The position numbers were made by a program, and so were the translations under genes. DNA of 48,671 bases from Oscillospiraceae bacterium (lineage in GTDB: Bacteria > Bacillota > Clostridia > Oscillospirales > Oscillospiraceae). The notes under the pieces are model-generated. The model saw only the letters and a list, made by a program, of their open reading frames with translations. It was not told the DNA's origin and made no database searches. The DNA is taken from assembly GCA_015067925.1 (NCBI GenBank), contig SVLN01000007.1, positions 1 through 48,671 of the forward strand, read 5' to 3'. Of this stretch, positions 43,809 to 48,671 are shown one piece after another (positions within the stretch are counted from its first letter, which is position 1; every line of letters begins with the position of its first letter).

Positions 43809-44576
43809 ATGGCTGCGAAGCATCCCATTAAAAGAAGAAGACCCCAGAGCGGCCTGCTCGGCAAACTGCTCATTATTGTTGCAGCAGCTGCTGCCGTGGT
43901 GGTGGGCGTGATGATCTTTTTTAAAGTGCAGACCCTGAGTGTTGTGGGCAATCAGCGTTATTCTGCGGAACAGGTGATCTCCGCTTCCGGAATTGCTGTG
44001 GGTGAGAACCTGATGGCCGTCAGTAAGGCAGATGCGGCCCAGGGCATTCATAAGAAGCTTCCCTATGTGCAGGATGTGCGCATCGACCGCCGTTTGCCGG
44101 ACACGGTGCTGATCGAGATCGTTGAGTGCGAGGCGGTGGCTGTGATCCGCGATGAGGCGGAGGGGAAATGGCTTATCAACGCCCAGTGTAAAGTGCTCGA
44201 GCAGGCGACGGAACAGACCCTGGTGGATGTGGACGGCCTGACCCTGGTCGAGGGCGCTCTGGCGGTCTCGCCGACGGCGGGAGAACCGTTGGCACTGACC
44301 AAGGAAGAACAGTTGTCGGCATTGAAGTCCCTGCTGGGAGCTCTGGAAAAGACCGTGCTGCTGCCGAAGGTACAGAGCCTGCAGCTGGAACACACTTATG
44401 AATTGGTGCTGTATTACGATGAGCGCTTTGAGGTTCAGCTGGGCGGCACGGACGAATTGGATTACAAGGCCAGATATCTGGAAGAAATCGTTACGAAGCA
44501 GCTCGATGAGAGCAAGACCGGCATTATCGATCTGACCCTGGAAGAAGATGGAGTTGCCCGTCTGATTACCAAATAA
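43809..44576 (+). CDS. ftsQ: FtsQ/DivIB-type cell division protein
   Basis: A 255-residue bitopic membrane protein. A basic cytoplasmic N-terminus (KRRRP) is followed by one helix (about 18-38), a POTRA domain beginning KVQTLSVVGNQRYS at about residue 39, and a beta domain with the RRLPDTVLIEIVE segment. It scaffolds FtsL/FtsB and penicillin-binding protein in the divisome. AAGGAGG lies before the ATG. It is the last gene before ftsZ, which has its own promoter. Confidence 0.92.
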   Translation: MAAKHPIKRRRPQSGLLGKLLIIVAAAAAVVVGVMIFFKVQTLSVVGNQRYSAEQVISASGIAVGENLMAVSKADAAQGIHKKLPYVQDVRIDRRLPDTVLIEIVECEAVAVIRDEAEGKWLINAQCKVLEQATEQTLVDVDGLTLVEGALAVSPTAGEPLALTKEEQLSALKSLLGALEKTVLLPKVQSLQLEHTYELVLYYDERFEVQLGGTDELDYKARYLEEIVTKQLDESKTGIIDLTLEEDGVARLITK

Positions 44577-44620
44577 CGGTTTTTCCCCGCAACTTTTTTG
44601 CAAAAATCTTCCTTTTTCTA

Positions 44621-44649
44621 TTGACCAAACCGATGGAACGGGGTAAAAT
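44621..44649 (+). promoter_or_regulatory. Promoter of ftsZ
   Basis: TTGACC (44621-44626), a 17-base spacer and TAAAAT (44644-44649) lie about 64 bases before the ftsZ ATG, in the 136-base gap after ftsQ. Each hexamer matches 5 of 6. Confidence 0.7.
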
Positions 44650-44712
44650 AAATTGTAAATTCATACATCTTTTTGCATTTGCTGCAGATGAGTACACATA
44701 GGAGGATTCAAT

Positions 44713-45771
<1,059 letters not shown>

Positions 45772-45783
45772 GCGAGTATCTGC

Positions 45784-45815
45784 ACGGACCGACCGAAAGG
45801 TCGGTCCGTTTTGTT
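45784..45815 (+). terminator. Intrinsic terminator after ftsZ
   Basis: An 11-bp stem (45784-45794 with 45799-45809) with a GAAA loop is followed by TTTTGTTGATTTTT. It ends the division cluster. Confidence 0.85.
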
Positions 45816-45887
45816 GATTTTTGCTTGTTTGAGGCTTAAGGCGACAGGCACATGAGTGAAAATGCTGTAAAAAAACGCGTTTGTCGC

Positions 45888-45916
45888 TTTACTTCTCCTT
45901 CATACTTTGCTACAAT
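45888..45916 (+). promoter_or_regulatory. Promoter of the yerC-like operon
   Basis: TTTACT (45888-45893), a 17-base spacer and TACAAT (45911-45916) lie 34 bases before the ATG at 45951. Confidence 0.5.
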
Positions 45917-45950
45917 AAAGAGGAAGTATTTGACTTGGAGGGTTCGAGCA

Positions 45951-46262
45951 ATGAACCATAAGCATAAAAAATCAGATGCCGCCAGCGATCTCTACAGAGC
46001 AATTCTTCAGCTCAAGGATGTGCAGGAATGCTATGATTTCTTCGGCGACCTGTGCACTGTTTCGGAACTGCAGGCCATGGAGCAGCGTTTCGAAGTGGCC
46101 AAACTGCTGAATCAGGGCCTGATTTATAATGATATTCTCGAGCGCACCGGCGTTTCCAGCGCCACCATCAGCCGCGTCAACCGCTGTTTGAATTACGGCA
46201 ATGACTCCTATCGCACCCTGCTGTCTCGGTTGGAGGAGCTGGACGCGGAGGAAGAAGCGTGA
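45951..46262 (+). CDS. YerC/YecD-family TrpR-like regulator
   Basis: A 103-residue helix-turn-helix protein of the TrpR superfamily, YerC/YecD group. After a basic start, residues about 12-95 carry the conserved LKDVQECYDFFGDLCT and the recognition-helix region ILERTGVSSATISRVNRCL. In Bacillus the family is of unknown target. I chose the ATG at 45951 because GGAGGG lies 8 bases upstream; an upstream in-frame extension crosses the promoter. It overlaps the downstream methyltransferase by 4 bases (GTGA). Confidence 0.9.
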   Translation: MNHKHKKSDAASDLYRAILQLKDVQECYDFFGDLCTVSELQAMEQRFEVAKLLNQGLIYNDILERTGVSSATISRVNRCLNYGNDSYRTLLSRLEELDAEEEA

Positions 46263-47008
46263 GCGCCTACGAAGCCCTGGCGCAGAGCTACGACAGATTT
46301 ACAAACGACGTGCCATACACCGCTGTGGCAGACTTTTTGGAGCAGGTTCTTGCGGCCCACGATCGCCGTGCCAGCACGGTATTGGATCTGGCCTGCGGGA
46401 CCGGCTCCTTGTCATGTCTGCTTGCCCAGCGGGGCTACAACGTCATCGGCACGGATCTGTCGGAAGAGATGCTGACAGTGGCTTATGAAAAAGCTTTGAA
46501 TATTGAAGGGGAGCGCCCCATGTTCGTGCGCCAGAGCATGCAGAGGCTGCGCCTTCCATATACGGTGGATCTGGCAGTCTGCTCCCTGGACAGCCTGAAC
46601 TATTTGACCAAACCGGAGGATTGCCGGGAAACCATCCGCAGAGTGTTCAGGTCTCTGAATCCGGGCGGTTGCTTCATCTTTGATATCAACACCCCCTTTA
46701 AGCTGAAAGGCCTGGACGGTCAGGTTTTTCTGGATGAGGATGATGAGCAGTACTGCGTCTGGCGGGCGAGCTTTGAGGAAGAGGAAAACATTATCTACTA
46801 CGGCATGGACATCTTCCAGCGCAGAGGAGAGCACTGGCTGCGCAGCTTTGAGGAGCATGCCGAGTATGCATACTCTGTGCAGCAGCTGACAGAATACCTG
46901 CATGAGGCCGGTTTCTCTGAAATTTCGATTTACGGCGATCGCACCCTGTCCGTACCCCGTGAGGACGAACTGCGGATCTACTTTTTCGCCGGAAAGGATG
47001 CAACATGA
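46259..47008 (+). CDS. Class I SAM-dependent methyltransferase
   Basis: A 249-residue methyltransferase with motif I VLDLACGTGSLSCLLA (near residue 41), acidic motif IIGTDLSEEML-type (NVIGTDLSEEM) and motif IV region DLAVCSLDSLNYL. It resembles the ubiquinone/menaquinone-type small-molecule methyltransferases, but the substrate is not deducible. It starts with GTG at 46259 (GGAGG 6 bases upstream) inside the yerC-like stop, and overlaps hslO by 4 bases, so four genes here are translationally linked. Confidence 0.88.
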   Translation: MSAYEALAQSYDRFTNDVPYTAVADFLEQVLAAHDRRASTVLDLACGTGSLSCLLAQRGYNVIGTDLSEEMLTVAYEKALNIEGERPMFVRQSMQRLRLPYTVDLAVCSLDSLNYLTKPEDCRETIRRVFRSLNPGGCFIFDINTPFKLKGLDGQVFLDEDDEQYCVWRASFEEEENIIYYGMDIFQRRGEHWLRSFEEHAEYAYSVQQLTEYLHEAGFSEISIYGDRTLSVPREDELRIYFFAGKDAT

Positions 47009-47886
47009 ACGATCATATTGTGCGCGCCATGACGCGCGACGGTTTTGTCAAGGCCGCTGCGATTTCTTCCAAGGGAATCGTGGAGCGTGCCAGACAGATT
47101 CATAAGTGCCTGCCCATGGCCACGGCGGCCTTAGGCCGTACCCTGAGCGCTTGCTCACTGATGGGCAACATGCAGAAGGTGGAAAACGGTTCCGTGACCC
47201 TGCAGATCAAGGGCGGCGGTCCTCTGGGAACCATTTTGGCAGTATCCGACAGCGTGGGCAACGTGCGTGGCTATGTGACCAATCCTGCTGTTTCCCTGAT
47301 GGAGAAATATCGCGGCAAGCTCAATGTGGGAGATGCCGTGGGTACGGACGGACGTCTGACCGTCATCCGTGATTTGCAGATGAAAGAGCCCTATAACAGC
47401 TCCATCGAGCTCATTTCCGGCGAGATCGCCGAGGATCTGACCTATTACTTCGCCCAGTCCGAGCAGGTTCCTACCGCTTGCGCCCTGGGTGTGCTGGTGC
47501 AGATCGATCAGACCGTGCAGGCCGCCGGCGGCTATATCATTCAGCTTCTGCCCGGTGCACCGGAGGAGATCATCGACCGCATTGAAGAAGGTATTCAGAA
47601 TGCCGGAAACGTGACCTACATGTTGGAAAAGGGCCTGAGTCCGCAGCAAATCATCGAGACTGTGCTGAAGGATTTCGACCTGGAGATCCTGGAATCCACT
47701 CCTGTGGAATACCGCTGCTACTGCAGCCAGGACCGCGTGGAGCGCACACTTCTGAGCCTGGGCCGCAAGGAGCTGGAAGAGATTGCCGCAGACAACGAGG
47801 ATGTGCACATTCAGTGCCAGTTCTGTGATGTGGATTACTGCTTTACCCCGGAGAGGGTCCGTCAGCTGCTGGAGAGCCTCGGTTGA
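47005..47886 (+). CDS. hslO: Redox-regulated chaperone Hsp33
   Basis: Hsp33 is a holdase switched on by oxidation and heat. The 293-residue protein has the N-terminal substrate-binding domain (GGGPLGTILAVSD near residue 70 and GYVTNP) and the C-terminal zinc redox switch with C238, C240, C271 and C274 in the pattern CxC...CxxC. Two further cysteines lie nearby (one, C279, in DYCFTPE). Length is normal. It overlaps both neighbours by 4 bases. The switch suggests a response to oxygen or hypochlorite stress in this anaerobe. Confidence 0.96.
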   Translation: MNDHIVRAMTRDGFVKAAAISSKGIVERARQIHKCLPMATAALGRTLSACSLMGNMQKVENGSVTLQIKGGGPLGTILAVSDSVGNVRGYVTNPAVSLMEKYRGKLNVGDAVGTDGRLTVIRDLQMKEPYNSSIELISGEIAEDLTYYFAQSEQVPTACALGVLVQIDQTVQAAGGYIIQLLPGAPEEIIDRIEEGIQNAGNVTYMLEKGLSPQQIIETVLKDFDLEILESTPVEYRCYCSQDRVERTLLSLGRKELEEIAADNEDVHIQCQFCDVDYCFTPERVRQLLESLG

Positions 47887-48455
47887 ACACGTTGTGTGAG
47901 GGGATTCGGTATCTGCCTGCATCGGAGGATCCCCTGTCAGCCGACGTTTTCTTCATAGAAGGGGAAGCGTGCACATATGTTTACGATGTGGGCTCCTGTG
48001 AGGCAGCTTTACAGGCCCTGCGCTCCGAAGAAAAGCCTCTGGCGGTGATCCTGTCACACTTTCATCAGGACCACACGGGGAACATCCGGGATGTTCCCTT
48101 TGAGGACTTGTATGTGGGAACTTTCACGGGAAAAAAGCTGGGAATGGGAACTGTGGTGCGCGATTGCCTGACGATCGATGACGGCGTGAGACTGGAAATT
48201 CGCCATTGCCCTTCACCCCATGCCAACGGCAGCCTGATTCTGACGGTGAACAACACCTATACCCTGGTGGGCGATCTGTATTACACCCGCCCAGGGCAGG
48301 TGGATCGGGGCCTTGCCATGCACATGCTTTCCGTTCTCAAGGCGGTGGATACCAAGTTCATCGTCACCAGCCACGAGGTAGAAAAAGTGCATGAAAAGGC
48401 TGATTTGCTTCGGGATCTGCGGCTGTTTTTCGATGGAAAAGTTTCGGGAAAATAA
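47883..48455 (+). CDS. Metallo-beta-lactamase-fold hydrolase
   Basis: A 190-residue protein with the metal-binding HFHQDHTGN motif (HxHxDH, near residue 58), a later His (RHCPSPHANGS) and the Asp of LVGDLYY, which together make a dinuclear metal centre. It is shorter than typical glyoxalase II or RNase enzymes (about 210-550 residues) and has no RNase-J or beta-CASP part. The substrate is unknown. It starts with TTG at 47883, overlapping the hslO stop as TTGA, with GGAGAG upstream. Last gene of its operon; no clear terminator follows before the tRNA promoter. Confidence 0.83.
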   Translation: MNTLCEGIRYLPASEDPLSADVFFIEGEACTYVYDVGSCEAALQALRSEEKPLAVILSHFHQDHTGNIRDVPFEDLYVGTFTGKKLGMGTVVRDCLTIDDGVRLEIRHCPSPHANGSLILTVNNTYTLVGDLYYTRPGQVDRGLAMHMLSVLKAVDTKFIVTSHEVEKVHEKADLLRDLRLFFDGKVSGK

Positions 48456-48480
48456 GATGCAAAAAAAGTGAAATTGGTAC

Positions 48481-48509
48481 TTGACAATTCATGGGTCTTC
48501 ATATATAAT
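48481..48509 (+). promoter_or_regulatory. tRNA operon promoter
   Basis: Perfect TTGACA (48481-48486) and TATAAT (48504-48509) with a 17-base spacer lie 39 bases before tRNA-Val. A short CGCCG/CGGCG stem (48519-48537) sits in the 5' leader. Confidence 0.9.
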
Positions 48510-48548
48510 TGTCAACGTCGCCGGTGAGAAAACGGCGGGGAACTAAAC

Positions 48549-48624
48549 GGGAGCATAGCTCAGCTGGGAGAGCATCTGCCTTACAAGCAGGGGGTCACAG
48601 GTTCGAGCCCTGTTGTTCCCACCA
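48549..48624 (+). tRNA. tRNA-Val(TAC)
   Basis: A 76-base cloverleaf with encoded CCA: acceptor GGGAGCA pairs with TGTTCCC (one G-U), the D arm contains AGCTCAGCTGGGAGAGC, the anticodon loop is CTTACAA with anticodon TAC, and the T arm contains GTTCGAGC. It reads valine GUA and related codons. Confidence 0.95.
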
Positions 48625-48630
48625 CCATAT

Positions 48631-48671
48631 GGCCCGGTGGTGCAGTCGGTTAGCACGCCAGCCTGTCACGC
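48631..48671 (+). tRNA. tRNA-Asp(GTC), cut by window end
   Basis: The first 41 bases of a tRNA are visible: acceptor strand GGCCCGG, D arm TGGTGCAGTCGGTTAGCA and anticodon loop CTGTCAC with anticodon GTC. The 3' half lies beyond the window. It follows tRNA-Val by 6 bases in the same operon. Confidence 0.88.

Overview
The window looks like chromosome from a GC-rich, endospore-forming, low-branching Firmicute of the Clostridia, most plausibly an Oscillospiraceae (Clostridium cluster IV) gut-type bacterium. The reasons are: spore maturation genes spmA-spmB; an AbrB regulator with a C-terminal zinc ribbon; a mraZ-to-ftsZ division and wall cluster; Firmicute-type PyrDB/PyrK dihydroorotate dehydrogenase; a meso-diaminopimelate-type MurE; strong GGAGG ribosome binding sites; TTGACA/TATAAT promoters; and occasional TTG/GTG starts in a genome of high third-position GC. 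The lineage is an inference from gene content. No marker such as 16S rRNA is present.

Layout. 1-1271 (+): the 3' part of an unrecognised gene cut by the window edge. 1307-7933 (-): a pyrimidine operon transcribed pyrC-pyrK-pyrD-pyrF-pyrE-pyrB-pyrI, followed after an intrinsic terminator by azlC-azlD. Together these genes take carbamoyl phosphate and aspartate to UMP; carAB and pyrR are not here. 8086-8502 (-): a small unknown gene divergent from ddl-murI-DUF1934 (8647-10985, +), which supply D-Ala-D-Ala and D-Glu for peptidoglycan. 11023-14887 (-): a kinase-like phosphotransferase, argS, and spmA-spmB. 15029-15271 (+): abrB.

15546-24195 (+) is the most unusual block. It is a tightly coupled six-gene operon encoding a large lipoprotein with a solute-binding domain, two maltose-type ABC permeases, an HlyD/MacA-like adaptor with a very long coiled coil, a two-helix membrane protein with a MacB-type extracellular domain, and a maltose-type ABC ATPase. 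It combines importer parts and exporter-adaptor parts under one promoter.

24234-25998 (-): rsmI, a TrmN6-like methyltransferase, and a 56-residue 2[4Fe-4S] ferredoxin. 26174-27955 (+): a ClpC-like double AAA+ ATPase lacking the N and middle domains. 28119-31756 (+): a heterodimeric ABC exporter with one degenerate ATP site. 31978-45771 (+): the division and cell wall cluster mraZ-rsmH-ftsL-pbp-murE-murF-mraY-ftsW-murG-murA-ftsQ-ftsZ, with no murB, murC, murD or ftsA. 45951-48455 (+): a YerC/TrpR-family regulator, a SAM methyltransferase, Hsp33 and a metallo-beta-lactamase-fold protein, all overlapping. 48549 to the end: tRNA-Val(TAC) and the start of tRNA-Asp(GTC), behind a perfect consensus promoter.

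I see no insertion sequence, prophage, CRISPR array or rRNA. No gene-free stretch exceeds about 300 bases. The longest gaps (about 15312-15545 and 31810-31977) hold the promoters and operator-like sequences listed below.
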